From Stagonosporopsis chrysanthemi (taxonomy: Eukaryota > Ascomycota > Dothideomycetes > Pleosporales > Didymellaceae), in NCBI GenBank assembly GCA_022560025.1, contig JAFISE010000119.1, positions 31,513 to 95,512 on the forward strand: 64,000 nt of DNA, in the 5' to 3' direction. Each line of letters opens with the position of its first letter. Position 1 is the first letter of the stretch. Both the position numbers and the translations under genes were made by a program. Under the pieces are notes generated by a model, which ran no database searches, had not been told where the DNA came from, and saw only the letters and a program-made list of their open reading frames with translations. Of this stretch, positions 35,323-46,792 are shown piece after piece.

Positions 35323-38300
35323 ATGCGCGGAGTTTTGTATCTTCTGGCGGTTGCTGGGTTCGCTGCAGCCCAGAGCAATCAGACGGTTCAGACGCAGGAT
35401 GGACCCCCGAGCCCCTCGACAACAGAAGATGTCTTTTCTGTCGAAGGCGGAGATGCGCAAAGGCACCCGACCTGTGCGGCCGTCACAAAATACAAGACAA
35501 AGTACATAGACAGGCCATACACCTTGACAATCACGGAGCCCAAAGAGACTATCACGACTACCTGCTACGAAACCACGACCGTCCACGATACTACGACGTC
35601 AACGTCTACTACCACATGCACGGTGGTAAGTCATCCCTGCTGCCCGAACCGGTTGCGCGTGGCAATGAATTGAATTGCTCGAACGCTGATCATGATGATC
35701 ATGAAACAGCTGGCTCGAACTAATATTGACTCGCCCTACCACCACGCTTCATTGCTTTACAGGACGCTGACCATCGCTGCAGACCACAACGGCGCCCGGC
35801 AACAACGTTACTCAGACAGAGGTGAGTTCGAATGCTCTGATGACGAGACCACATACTGACGTTGCCAGACGGTCACCACGACCGACTCCAAGTACATCAC
35901 CATCACAGCGTCTGCAGTGCCCGGGCAGAACTACACCGTCACAGAAACCACGGTATGGGCCTTTGCGAGTGTCTGCGCCAACTTTGAACGCATGCTGACC
36001 TTGCGAATAGACATGCACGAGTACGCTCACTTCTACCACGGTACGTATGCTTCAATTCTTCAATTGCAATATATCACTAACTTCGCCAGACTTGTACAAC
36101 CACGCAGACCATCTCAGGATCTCCGGTATATGTTACAATTCCAGGCCCCCCGGTGACCTACAACCATACTGTGACCACGACCGATTTGCAAACGTCTACA
36201 TACACCACAACCATCATCAGCGTACGTTCTTTATCACTCTGACATTTCCTTCATTACGCCAAGGCTAATTAGATTACAGCTCCTCCCAACTACAGCGGTA
36301 GAGACCGTACATACGACCAAAGAAAACACCATCTACACTACAGACGTGTCGACCTTCCACACCACAGATGTTTCCACGTTTCACACCACAGGTATGCATT
36401 CTTTTGGTCTCACTGCAACCCGACAGCGAGCTCTGTGCTGACCAATTTGCAGATTGGTCGACTTACATCAGTGTTTCTACAACGACATACACGACGTGCA
36501 TAACAGAATTCATCACCACAAGCTATCCCGTGACCGTCAACTACACCACGACTGAATGGAGGACTGAGTATATCAGTACCGTGTTGACACTAACCTCCAC
36601 AGACTACATCACGAAGACGATAACCACTGAGACGCCTGGGCCCACAAAGGAAGTCACCACGAAAATCACAGAGACCAAGGATGTCACCCAAACGAAGGAG
36701 GTTCCAGTAACAACCACGGAACTAAGCATCTCAATAAGTACTGCAACTTACTCGACATGGTTGACCTCATACATCACGTCCTGGTACTGGACGACCGTCA
36801 CTCTTCCAGGCACGACATATACATCCTGGGAGACCACAATTCTCACTTCGATCGTGCCCACTACCACAACAGAGCGGTATTCCTTCACCACGACCGTCGA
36901 GAAGACCATAGAGACGCCCGGACCGACTGTCGAAACAACCATAGAGACGCCTGGACCGACTGTCGAAGTAACCAAAGTATCAATTGAAACTCGTGTGAGC
37001 ACTGAGACTCAATTGACAACGCAGTGGAGCACAAAGACAGAGGTTCAGACCACGACCACGACTTCTTACACCACTGAGACGATTATCAGCGAGATTCCAG
37101 GCCCGACGACTACCCAAACGATCACTACGACGACTTCTTACCCTGTTGAAGTGGTCCGGACGACGACCGTGCTGTCTTCCTATCCAGTGACTGAAACTGT
37201 CCGCACTACGGCGTTGAGCATTCAGACATCGTACATTACCACAGAGCGCGTCACCACAGAAACCTCAACAACCACATCATACATTGTGAGCACGATTACG
37301 GAGCCAGCATCCACAATAACGCTTTCTGGGAGCGTCACAACACTGCCTGCTTCTACTGTTACTACCTACATAACGACAATAATCACCAGCGAGATAGAGC
37401 GGACAATCACGGAGCTTGTGCCCACTACAGTTCTCGGTCCAACTTCAACAATTGTCTCGGTGCAAACTTCCGTTGAAACTGTTCCGGGTCCGACGCAAAC
37501 CGTAGAGGGCCCTACAATCACAAGAGTAGAGATCTCTGTGGTTACCAGTACTCTGGAAAGAACTGAAATCAGCACCTCGTTGTCAATCTCGACGAGTCTG
37601 ACTACAATTGTCATCCCGCCATCGACCACGACAATCACTTCGACAATCCCAGGCCCAACGGAAATCGTGACAATAGAGCTTCCGCCATCGACGGTGTTCT
37701 CGACCATTACCAGCACCTCCATTGTTCCTCCAATAACGACTACAATCACGACAACCGTTCCAGCCAGCACAGTCGTGTCTACTTTGACACTCCCAGCCAG
37801 CACGGTGATAAGCACGGAGCAGCTTCCGGCGAGCACGATTTTGTCCACCATAACTCTGCCAGGATCCACCGTTACATCGATCATTACTCTCCCGGCAAGC
37901 ACTGTGACTTCGAGCTTCCTCTCCACTATCACCCTCCCAGGATCCGTGACCGTAAGCACTATAACTCAACCAGGATCGACGCAAATCATTACTAGCCAGA
38001 TTCCGGCTTCGACTATTGTATCTACCGCGATCTCGTCAATCATCATCACCACAACTGAGCTGGTTCCCACTACGATCGTGCAGACATTGACACCTAGCGC
38101 AAGTTCCAGCAGCGCAGCTTCTGTCTCATGCGGGAGCCAGTGCCAGGTCGATGTCACAGCAACCCGTCTGGAATATCCTGGCGTTGTGGTTGTTTCGACC
38201 GTGACACGGCCTCTCGTCACAGTCGATATCTACTATGATAGTTTGAATGGAGTCGACTTCAGCAGCACGACATACTCCAACCCGTTGCCTACATCCACGC

Positions 38301-39346
38301 CCAGTATCACTTGGGAGTATTCCGGGGTGGCTCTAACATGGCCGACAACGTACGCTGCGTATGCAACGTTCAGCCATATCTCTGTTGAAGCGATCGGTTC
38401 GCAATGTGTGAGCGAAACACTCAGTTTGACTCTACCTTCGCCGACAAACTACGCGCCTTTGGTCCTTGTGGAAAGCGATATCCCGGACCCCGAATTTGTG
38501 GCGCCAACCGTCGTGGAGTACCTCAACACTCTCCCAACCGTTCTTGCCCAGCTAGGGGGACCTATCGGTGTCGCTTGCGACCCGATTGCTGGTTCCCCGG
38601 TAGAGGAGAGCACGAAGACCGAGGGCAGCGCCACAATTGTAGTCACAGTTCCATCAATTGGTACTCAGACGAATCGGATTCCGACAGCGCAGGCTCAAGT
38701 TACTCCTATCTCGACTTCAGCGACACCGACTGCAGAGCCGAGCTCGAGCGCTGCATCTTCCAGCGAACCGTCTTCATCGTCACAAAGTTCCAGTAATATT
38801 CCCTCTCCCTCTCTATCTTCGTCTGCGAGTTCCGCCCCAGAATCGAGCAGCGAAACTCCCGCACCCAGCAGCAGTGCTACCCCGGAGCCGAGCAGTACGA
38901 CTCCGGAGTCCTCTCCAAGTGAGTCCTCGCAGCCGCCTTCGAGCCAGTCTTCTGCGCCCAGCAGTGCTATATCCAGCAGCTCTGCCGCCTTCTCGTCAAG
39001 CGTCGAACCATCTTTGAGCAGCGCCGCTGACTCCTCAGCAGGTCCAGCCTCATCCTCCGCGGCTTCCTCGTCGCCATCCTCAACAGCGGCTGAATCCTTA
39101 ACTTTGCAAACCAGCTCCGAGGAGAGCAGCACGTCTGAAGTCGAGACGTCATCCGCGACACTTACCCTGCCTTCGATTTCGTCCAGCAGGACGACTACGG
39201 TCTCGAACGGCACAACATCTGCTATTCGCTCTAGCTCCAGCATCTTGCAGTACACTGGTTCCTCATTCACCGGGGGTGCGCCACTACCTACAGCCATCGC
39301 AGGTTGGCTGATTGGAGCTGCAGGCGTTGGCCTGGGCTTAATCTAG
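35323..39346 (+). CDS. Large GPI-anchored Ser/Thr-rich adhesin-like wall protein
   Basis: Seven exons: 35323-35625, 35783-35821, 35869-35952, 36011-36040, 36090-36221, 36280-36391 and 36453-39346, giving 1,197 residues in one frame. It starts with a signal peptide (MRGVLYLLAVAGFAAAQ). Residues about 75-790 are almost entirely Thr/Ser/Val/Pro, with degenerate units such as LPASTV-x-S-T-x-T and TPGPT-x-E; there are near-perfect duplications, VSTFHTTD twice and an ETPGPTVE unit twice. A more globular domain (about 795-950) has four spaced cysteines (CGSQCQVD, SQCVSE, GVACDP). A Ser-rich, Pro-poor stalk follows, and a C-terminal hydrophobic segment (AIAGWLIGAAGVGLGLI) fits GPI attachment. It is likely a heavily O-glycosylated cell-surface adhesin. 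Early exons are all multiples of three. Ligand unknown. Confidence 0.85.
37750..38035 (+). repeat. Degenerate LPAST-type repeat in adhesin stalk
   Basis: Inside the adhesin, a 12-15-residue unit with the core P-A/G-S-T/V-x-V/I recurs about eight times (for example PASTVVSTLTL, PASTVISTEQL, PASTILSTITL, PGSTVTSIITL). Nucleotide divergence between copies is substantial, so the repeat is old or under changing selection. Such arrays often vary in copy number between strains. Confidence 0.8.
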
Positions 39347-42068
39347 TTCCCACGAGAAGCACTCCGGTGCCATTGATACTCTAATGCGACATTGACTGAA
39401 ATAATTGATAATACTAAACGCCTTTCCCCTTGCTTCCACATCTGGCCAATGCTCGTGCATGTATGAACTGCCGCTTAACGTATCGCTATCGACTCGGAAT
39501 TGGTACCCAGCGCCTTCCCAGCCTCCACCGCCATGCGAACGCCATGCAATGACTTTGAACGTAACCTTCCCTCTCTGCACGTCGTAAGAAGGCGCCTGCT
39601 GTGCACCTTCCTGGCGCATCAATCGATAGTCTGGGTTGCGCCCCACTTTCCTTCTCGGCCCGTGGATCCTTCCTCATCCTCAGCCTTGCGCGCAACTCGT
39701 CAGCAGCGCAAAGCGCGGTTCCAAATCTTTTCCCTCCACTGACTCCGTCGCACAGGCAGCATCTGCCCGAAAAGCAAGCAAAATCGCAACAGCACATATA
39801 TACGAGCCCGTCGTACCTCCAAGCTTTTCCTCAGCTCTCCGTCGCCGCGCCACGTCGTTGCTCACGCAGGAACGCATCCCGATCACGCGAAGCTAGCAAG
39901 CCGAGCCACGCAGCCCCCAGGGCCCAGGCTGAGGGTGTGCTGACCCCGGACGTGCTCGGTCGGGAGGTGCGGGGCCTGAGCGCTGCTGCAGGGCGGTCCG
40001 ACTGTGCAACTTATCCGTGCACGTGGAGGACGAGTACGAGGAGCGTTGGTGGCGTGTGGAGGTGACGGGTATGGATCTGATTGGCGCTGGACCGAGTCGT
40101 GGGTGAGCGCCCCTTTATGCATAGTGTGTGCTTTTGCATGCGGCTTGGGAGACAATGCGATTACGATCCTGTGCATGTCCTGTCATCGGTATATATGCGG
40201 TCGCTGATTATGATCTGGATTGTGGTCTGCGTTCTCAGCCTTACTGCGCAAGGTATGTCACGAGGTGATTTAGCCGGATACAACACGTTCCGATAGATAC
40301 CTCCTATAGAGGTGCTCCATTGGTCGTAGAAATGGTGAGATTGAGCTGCTGCAGCTCTAGGTTGTGCGCCAGAATTTGGGTATCTTAGCTACGTTCCTGT
40401 TGAAGATCAAACTTTCATAAGCTCTCTAAGGTATTACCTCCCATCTTTGGTGGAGTGAGAATATGTCTAGAGGGCCCTCCTGTCGTACTGATGCAACAGA
40501 CAGGACAACTTTGGCCCGCTCTTCTGGAAAGAGAATCAACACTGGTCTTCCAGGCTTCAATCTTATCTTCCTGGCTTACAAGGCCACTCGAAGCAATAAT
40601 GAATTGCCATAGAAGGGCCGGCGAGGTGTCTAGGCTGGGCTCGTGTGTCTGGTGCTCCGGCTGACCAAGCCCTTCTCTTCCAGTACTTTGATGTCCCTCC
40701 TTTTCAGACGGCTTCGACGGGTTTGGGTACAGGTTCGATGCTTCCTAAGCTAGGAGAAGACTGTAGGGCTACAACTATCTCCAAATTATCCGAGCTCGGC
40801 ATATGCTGCTCGATCGAAAGGCTTCCTGTGCGGTGAACCGGCTCCTCTTGCGGCTGATATTCCTTCTCAGCTCCCCGCTCATCAATGCTAGCGTTCTTGT
40901 CGAACTCCGTTGCATTCTGTCAAATCCCTATAGCTCGTCCAGCTTGTCGAATTACGATGAGAAGCTTCGTGCGGCTATTGAGCGGACCATGAAGGATAGC
41001 ATATTGTGTACATATGGAAGTAAAAGGCAACGGAAGAGACCGCTAAATGCTCGCACTTCCTAGCTCAGTGCATACTCAGTTTACTTGGGCTTACTGCAAA
41101 GCTATCGTATTCAGAGCTTTGATCGTGCTTCAGCTGCATATCTAAGATTGTGCAGCTCGCACTGCTCGGGAGAGTCTGACGTCATCGGCCAAATAGGAAT
41201 GTTTGAGTCGAGGAGGTAACGATCAACAAGAGCTGTAAGAAACACCGGTACGCAAGAGAGATTGAAGGATGAGCTCTGCAAGTAGATGTGACAGTAACTC
41301 ACGCCCGAGCGTTGATCGATCTTTTGCACTTCCTGAGTCTGCTTTCTACACATTTCAAGCTTTTTCCAAACCACGGTGCCCTCCTGTCTGTGCCCCTTTA
41401 CCTTGATCACAGTCGGCGAGCTTGACTATGCTCCAGTAGAAACCCGTCTCGCTGACTTGGCATGCCGAAACCAGAAGCTAACCCCAGAGAGTCCCATTGA
41501 CGCCCACGCACTTTTGTACAACGGTCGCCTGTAGCGGAAGCTGTCAAGCATTACGCTCAGATGGCATTCAGACTGTGTTTGGGACAAGGCATGTAGGTCA
41601 ATGCTTGATCCAGCGTTACGACGGCACTTGAAACACTGACATCCGCTGCTCATCGCAACCCTGCCATTTGACAGGTCTCGCGACGAGGACTAAAATGGGC
41701 GCTTACGACGCCCAGGCTCATCATTGCCTTACTCATTCATCATGGTTACGCGTGCAGAGACCTCCAGGGCTTGTGGCAGCTGTGTTGGGCTTCATGTTGA
41801 ACCCCTTCATCGTCAGCGCCACGAGCATGTGCCTGATGCCTCTTCGCGGCCGCATTAAAGCCGTCTCTGTCAAGTTTCAACTACGACGTGGCCGCGTGTA
41901 TGTCAATGGATATGCGCATCTGAAACGAGCAGGTATTTAGAGACAGTCAGCTGTCAACTGCGAAGTTCATTTTGGCAGACTACACAACAGCTGATCGCAG
42001 GCGATTAATTCAGTTCTGTTATCTTAATTTCACCATACGGCCGGTCCGATACAGATCAAATTCTCAGC
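39347..42068. other. Gene-poor stretch, 2.7 kb
   Basis: No intact gene. Frames at 39486-40065 overlap on both strands without domains. Around 40440-41070 the plus strand contains two short frames (40455-40664 and 40803-41063), the second with a hydrophobic run (LLLRLIFLLSSPLI) and a charged end, which could be remnants of a decayed gene. A frame at 41668-41940 has no start context or domain. I see no terminal repeats that would mark a transposon. Confidence 0.45.
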
Positions 42069-42833
42069 ATGCGTTCATTCGGCTTTCTCCTGGCTCTCAT
42101 CTTCACCCTCAATGCGTCCTCCTACGCGTGGCCCGGCAAAGCCTATCCAACGCTCGAAGTACGCAAGCACAGCGATGGCAACAGCACTGATATAAACGAC
42201 CCGGAACAAGCCCTCAAAAAATCATGCAAGAGGATGCGCCGCCTGAACGTCCTCTCTCAGCTCTCAGCCAACCAAACCAAGCTGGACACCTGGGTCGCAG
42301 AAGGTAAACTCGACACCGCAGAAGTAGATGCTCTCAAGGGGAGAGCCGCCAATGCCACCGCCGAGCTCGAGACATTGCAGTCCAATAGCACACTCGTCGC
42401 TGAATGTGCCATTGTCGATGCGGAACGCAAGAGCGTCAAGCAGTGCAAGAAGATGAGGAAATTGACAAAGCTGGCAGCACTGGCCGGAAACGAGACGGCA
42501 CTGACTGCGTTCGAGCAGAAGAAGGGGTTGAACGAAACTGCGATCGAGTATCTGAAGACCAAGATAGCAGAGGCGTCAACTAAGCTGCAGGAAATGCAGT
42601 CCAACACCACGCTTACGGACTTTTGCACCCAGCGCCAGCAACAGAAAGCCGATGGTGAGTCATATTCCCGCATAATAAATGATATCTTCCTGACGCAGAT
42701 AGTCTCAGATTCAGATGATACTGCTGCAGGCCAGGTACAGCCGACGACTGGCAGCGCCTCGGGACTCACAGCAATAACGATGCCCTTCGTTCTCGTACCA
42801 GCACTGGCTGCGGTTTTCACACTACTTCTCTAA
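42069..42833 (+). CDS. Small secreted GPI-type protein with two paired-Cys repeats
   Basis: ATG 42069 opens 254 residues if unspliced. A signal peptide (MRSFGFLLALIFTLNASSYA) and a C-terminal hydrophobic segment (FVLVPALAAVFTLLL) suggest a GPI anchor. The middle is an internal duplication: two units of about 70 residues, each starting K-S/Q-C-K-R/K-M-R-R/K-L and ending LQSN/MQSN-S/T-T-L-x3-C, helical and rich in Ala, Lys and N-glycosylation sites. Each unit has one Cys near each end, so one disulphide per unit is plausible. A possible 48-nt in-frame intron (42655-42702, GTGAGT...TAG) would remove 16 residues; with it the product is 238 residues. I do not recognise the family. It might be a wall protein or an effector-like surface protein. 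Confidence 0.72.
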   Translation: MRSFGFLLALIFTLNASSYAWPGKAYPTLEVRKHSDGNSTDINDPEQALKKSCKRMRRLNVLSQLSANQTKLDTWVAEGKLDTAEVDALKGRAANATAELETLQSNSTLVAECAIVDAERKSVKQCKKMRKLTKLAALAGNETALTAFEQKKGLNETAIEYLKTKIAEASTKLQEMQSNTTLTDFCTQRQQQKADGESYSRIINDIFLTQIVSDSDDTAAGQVQPTTGSASGLTAITMPFVLVPALAAVFTLLL

Positions 42834-43103
42834 GCGCGATTCTATTCTTACCCTACTAGAAAGCCCATGGCGGCCACAAGCACTCTAGCATATGCCCGTG
42901 TGAAAGACTCCATGGCACAATATTATACCATGCCTTCTAAAAACGCACCATGTACGATGTTTTCACGTTTGCTTCACCTTATCTCCTATGGCTTCACGAT
43001 AACTGGTGTTCAATTGAAGAGGCACTCTTTTGAAGCAGTGGCAAGCTGCCTTCTCTAGTGTTTCCCCGGGTATCAGCCTCGTGTATTCACTGGTTCTGCT
43101 CGT

Positions 43104-44347
43104 CTATACTGTTCCTGGTGCAACGCCCATAGCCTCCAGTTGTTTCTTCGCACCCCACTGCTTCTCGACCTTGATCTTCTCCAGGATCTTGCCCGCACCC
43201 TTCTCGATCAAGACCTTTGCGATTTCCTTGCCGAAGTCGTCCGCCTCCTCTGCTGACCGGACCTTGCGCGCCGCCTCGTGTTCGACGAACTCGGTGCCGT
43301 CTACGCTGACGACGAGGGTCTTGAGGACGAGCTCTTGATCGTCGAGATCTGGCTCTGAGGCCTCGAGGGCAGCGCCGTGCTTGTCGTAGTCCTTTGCTGG
43401 CTGTGTGCCGACCGCTAGACCCTTGCCTCCGCGCCATGATGTCTCGACGCCAATCGGCACACTGCAGCCTCCTTCGAGGGTGCGCAGAAGCGCGCGTTCT
43501 GCGCCGCAAGCCCTTGTTGTGCGCTCGCACCTAATCTTACTGAGCATCTCCTGCATGATCTCGTCGTCTTTCCTAATCTCAATGCCCAAGGCACCTTGTC
43601 CTACAGCGTGAAGCATGCCACCAGTGGAGCTTGAGAGTTTCTGGCTGATTCGGTTGGAGAATCCTATCCTGTTCAAACCAGCTGTGGCAAGGATGATAGC
43701 AGAGTACTGCGAGTCCTCGGCGTCAAGCTTGCCTAATCTGGTGCCAACGTTGCCTCGTAGATCAGCGAACTTCAGATGTGGGTACAGCTTGCGGAGCTGA
43801 GCGGCACGGCGGACGGAAGAGGTACCGATCGTGGCACCCTGAGGCAGTGTGGCAAGCGTCGTTTCTTTGGGAAGACGAGGGGAGATGATGAGGGCATCGC
43901 TGGGGTCTTCACGCTCGAGGATGGCGCCGAGGTGCAGGTTGTCGGGTAGGTGGGTAGGCATATCTGGTAAAATCAGCCATACATTCCATGCTGGTTATGA
44001 GCCGTCATACCCTTCAAGCAATGCACAATGATGTCCAGATCGCCCTTCTCCAGCATGCTTTCCAGCTCTCCCGTCCACAAGCTCTTCGCGTTCTCGCCCT
44101 GACTCAATTGCTGTAGCGGGGTAATCTTGTCCTTGTCGCCCTGTACCATGACAGGCTTGATATCGAACGTGCGGCCCGGGTTGGCATCTTTCAGGGCTTG
44201 CCTCACTGCATTGGCTTGCACGAGAGCGAGTGCGGAATTGCGAGTGCCGATGTTTACGGTGGGAAATTGTGTGCTGGCCGAGGTGTTGAGGCCCTGGGGC
44301 GTCGGCTGCGACGGCGTTTGGAGATCTGAAGCTGTTGCTGAAGCCAT
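43104..44347 (-). CDS. HEM3: Porphobilinogen deaminase (hydroxymethylbilane synthase)
   Basis: Exons 44347-44011 and 43963-43104 flank a 47-nt intron and give 398 residues. It catalyses head-to-tail condensation of four porphobilinogen molecules to hydroxymethylbilane, the third step of haem synthesis, in the cytosol. Family motifs are clear: IGTRNSALALVQA at the N-terminus, SLWTGELE, HCLKDMPTHLP, GTSSVRRAAQL, RGNVGTRLGKLD, and the dipyrromethane-cofactor cysteine C279 in EGGCSVPIG. An N-terminal extension of about 25 residues is Ser/Thr-rich. I chose the ATG at 44347 because the longer open frame upstream begins with a non-ATG codon and is not conserved-looking. The length is normal for fungi. 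Confidence 0.96.
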
Positions 44348-45243
44348 TCCGGGTAGTATATGCAAGGAGTGACTGTTAGAGGGTAAGAGGTGACTGCAGC
44401 TACAAACTTCTGTGCTTGAGCCTCGGCGACATCGCGGGGCACGTTCGGCACGCACGTCACTGCCCCACTAGTGCCAGGTACATCCGTCTCAAAGCATGGG
44501 GACCATATCAGGAAAATGGCTCTTGTTCTCGTCTTGAAGTGCTCAATAATCAAGTCAAGAAGGCGTCAATTTGAAACTTCAATTTTTGAACTTCTTCGCT
44601 GCCTCAGGCATTTCGGAAATTGTACAGCGTAGCAGGTCAAACAATATATGAGATAGCTCGCAGCCCGCTTGAATGAAATCTATCTCCAAGTAAAGATCAC
44701 AATCAGTTCCAGAACATAATGATGTGCAAGTGAGCTGAACAGCTGAACACCTGGCAACTGCTGGATGATGATCCGGTGTTATTGCAAGAATCGAACATTC
44801 ACCACCTCAATAGATGGATTCGGCAGCGGGTTAAGACAGCAATGTGACACGCCAATAAGTTACACTGGTAACAAGAGTAGGATCCAGATGCGGTGTACTG
44901 GTTGCTAGGGCTGCAAGCCGCAGGCGAGCTTGCCTGTGGCAGAGCTAGCGCGCCAAGACCGCCCGCGAGGCTGGAACTGACGTCCATGAATCAACATCAC
45001 CTCCGTTTCAGACAACCTAAGCTCGGCATACCTCTCTGGTGCCGTTCCTATAGACATTGCAAGTTTGTTCAAAGCCCTGCGCATCGTTTTGGTCCTTGCA
45101 GCGTAGTCATTGCACCTTTTGCTGCCTAATATATCGGTCGGTCACGTTCCACATCCCGACCTTCGTCATCGCCGAAGCCTCGACCGTCTATCAATCGCGC
45201 CGTCCCTCCACTCTCGGCCCTACCAACACAACCCACGTACACG
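44348..45243. other. Divergent promoter region, 0.9 kb
   Basis: It separates the divergent HEM3 and YPT7 genes and should hold both promoters. No coding frame of note, no RNA gene seen. Confidence 0.6.
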
Positions 45244-46195
45244 ATGGCGTCCAGGAAGAAGGTTCTCCTCAAGGTAGCTGCGATTCTGAATGGGGATGCG
45301 GTATGGTGCTGACGTTCTCAGGTCATCATCCTCGGTGACAGCGGTGTCGGCAAGACCAGCTTGATGAACCAATATGTACGAGCGCCTCTCTCTCGCAGCG
45401 AACACAGAAACAGCACGGGACATCTTTGCTCACCCCCAGAATCATAGGTCAACAAGAAGTTCAGCGCAAGCTACAAGGCGACAATAGGTGCCGACTTCCT
45501 CACCAAAGAAGTCATGGTCGACGACAGGCTTGTGACAATGCAGGCAGGTCACGCATTTCACTCGAATCAGCTCGGGGATTGACAAAATACAGCTCTGGGA
45601 TACCGCAGGACAGGAGCGCTTCCAGTCGCTGGGTGTCGCATTCTATCGCGGCGCTGACTGCTGCGTGCTCGTATACGACGTCAACAACTCCAAGAGTTTT
45701 GATACCCTGGACAGCTGGAGAGACGAGTTCCTGGTTCAGGCCAGTCCCATGGACCCTGAGAGCTTCCCATTCGTATGTGGTCTATCGAGTTGAGACGAGG
45801 GCAAGGCTAATTGCGTAGGTTGTTATCGGCAACAAGATCGACGTCGACGAGAGCAAGAGGATGGTGCGTTCTTTGTCATCGCTATGTTGTAGTGATTTGA
45901 AGCGATTTGCAGTGATCGCTAATACATGGATCAGATCTCCTCGAAGCGCGCCATGACTTTCTGCCAGTCGAAAGGCGGCATCCCCTACTTCGAGACCAGC
46001 GCAAAGGATGCTATCAACGTCGAGCAAGCATTTGAAGGTATGAGAACTACTAGCAGGTCATACGCATCATGCTGACAGCATTCAGTCATTGCACGGCAAG
46101 CGCTCGCCCAGGAAGACGTCGGCGACTTCAGCAACGACTTCCCCGAGACGATTCCCATTGACCTGAAGGGCAGCGAGGGCGGCTGTGCGTGCTAG
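45244..46195 (+). CDS. YPT7: Rab7-family GTPase Ypt7
   Basis: Seven exons: 45244-45273, 45322-45375, 45448-45543, 45593-45772, 45819-45863, 45935-46037 and 46086-46195, giving 205 residues. G motifs are intact: P-loop GDSGVGKT (15-22), effector Thr in KATIGADF, DTAGQE (63-68), NKID (125-128) and SAK (157-159). The C-terminal C-A-C (203-205) is a geranylgeranylation site. Ypt7 controls late endosome, autophagosome and vacuole fusion through the HOPS complex. Very small exons are typical for this gene. The intron after CAG (45544-45592) starts with GC, not GT; only that choice keeps VTMQ joined to LWDTAGQE. Family identity is certain. Confidence 0.97.
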
Positions 46196-46792
46196 TGCAC
46201 ACGAGTCTGTACGAAGCATCGTTCTTGAGGACGGCTATACCCTCCAAACACCCTGTTATTCTGCGGAGTCCGGTGTATGGTGTATTGCAGGCCTCGACGT
46301 GAGGTCATATTTTTGCTTAGCTCTGATGGGCGGGTGTATAGGGGCGGACTCTACATATCAAACGACGTGCAATTTGCAACAAGATCCACAACGCATCCAA
46401 CAACAGACCTCGTGCCCAGCAGTGGTCCAGGTCGGAGAACGCGTGGCGCATGCGCAACCGTTCGCTCCTCCTGCCGAGTGCCGACATGACGTTCTGTGGC
46501 TGTGCGCCACCATCCGGCGCTATCCTTCAACCTGAGACACGCGACCCTGAACCATTGCCGCATCTCTAACTACGAGCTGTCCCTGAACATCGCAGGTCAC
46601 GCTGCACCCTCACGCAGTCGCTGCAGCAGCTGACACGCAGCCTCTGGCTCTTCCACCACCCGGTCGTCCCATGGGCCCTCTACTGCACTTCGATACCCGA
46701 CTCCCGGCCGTGATTCCGTTCAACGCCGATACTGACTCCGTTGAGCGCCCTCCTTGACCGAAGCACGTTCCTTAGACCTCCACCTATTCATA
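46196..46792. other. Intergenic, 0.6 kb
   Basis: 3' end of YPT7 and promoter of the transporter gene. Only short overlapping frames with no features. Confidence 0.55.

Noticed and set aside
35690..35708. Short palindrome built from TGATCATGATGATCA
   Set aside because: It lies inside the first intron of the adhesin, is short, and nothing nearby suggests a function.
37366..37984. Antisense frame of about 200 residues within the adhesin
   Set aside because: It is a shadow of the Thr/Ser codon repeats on the plus strand.
38695..39297. Antisense 200-residue acidic frame within the adhesin Ser-rich stalk
   Set aside because: Ser codons read backward give Glu/Asp/Leu-rich shadows; no start context or homology.
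39486..40065. Overlapping frames on both strands after the adhesin
   Set aside because: No domain, start context or splice support on either strand.
13750..46195. Idea that VAC8 and YPT7 form a vacuole-fusion cluster
   Set aside because: They are 30 kb apart with many unrelated genes between; linkage is most simply chance.
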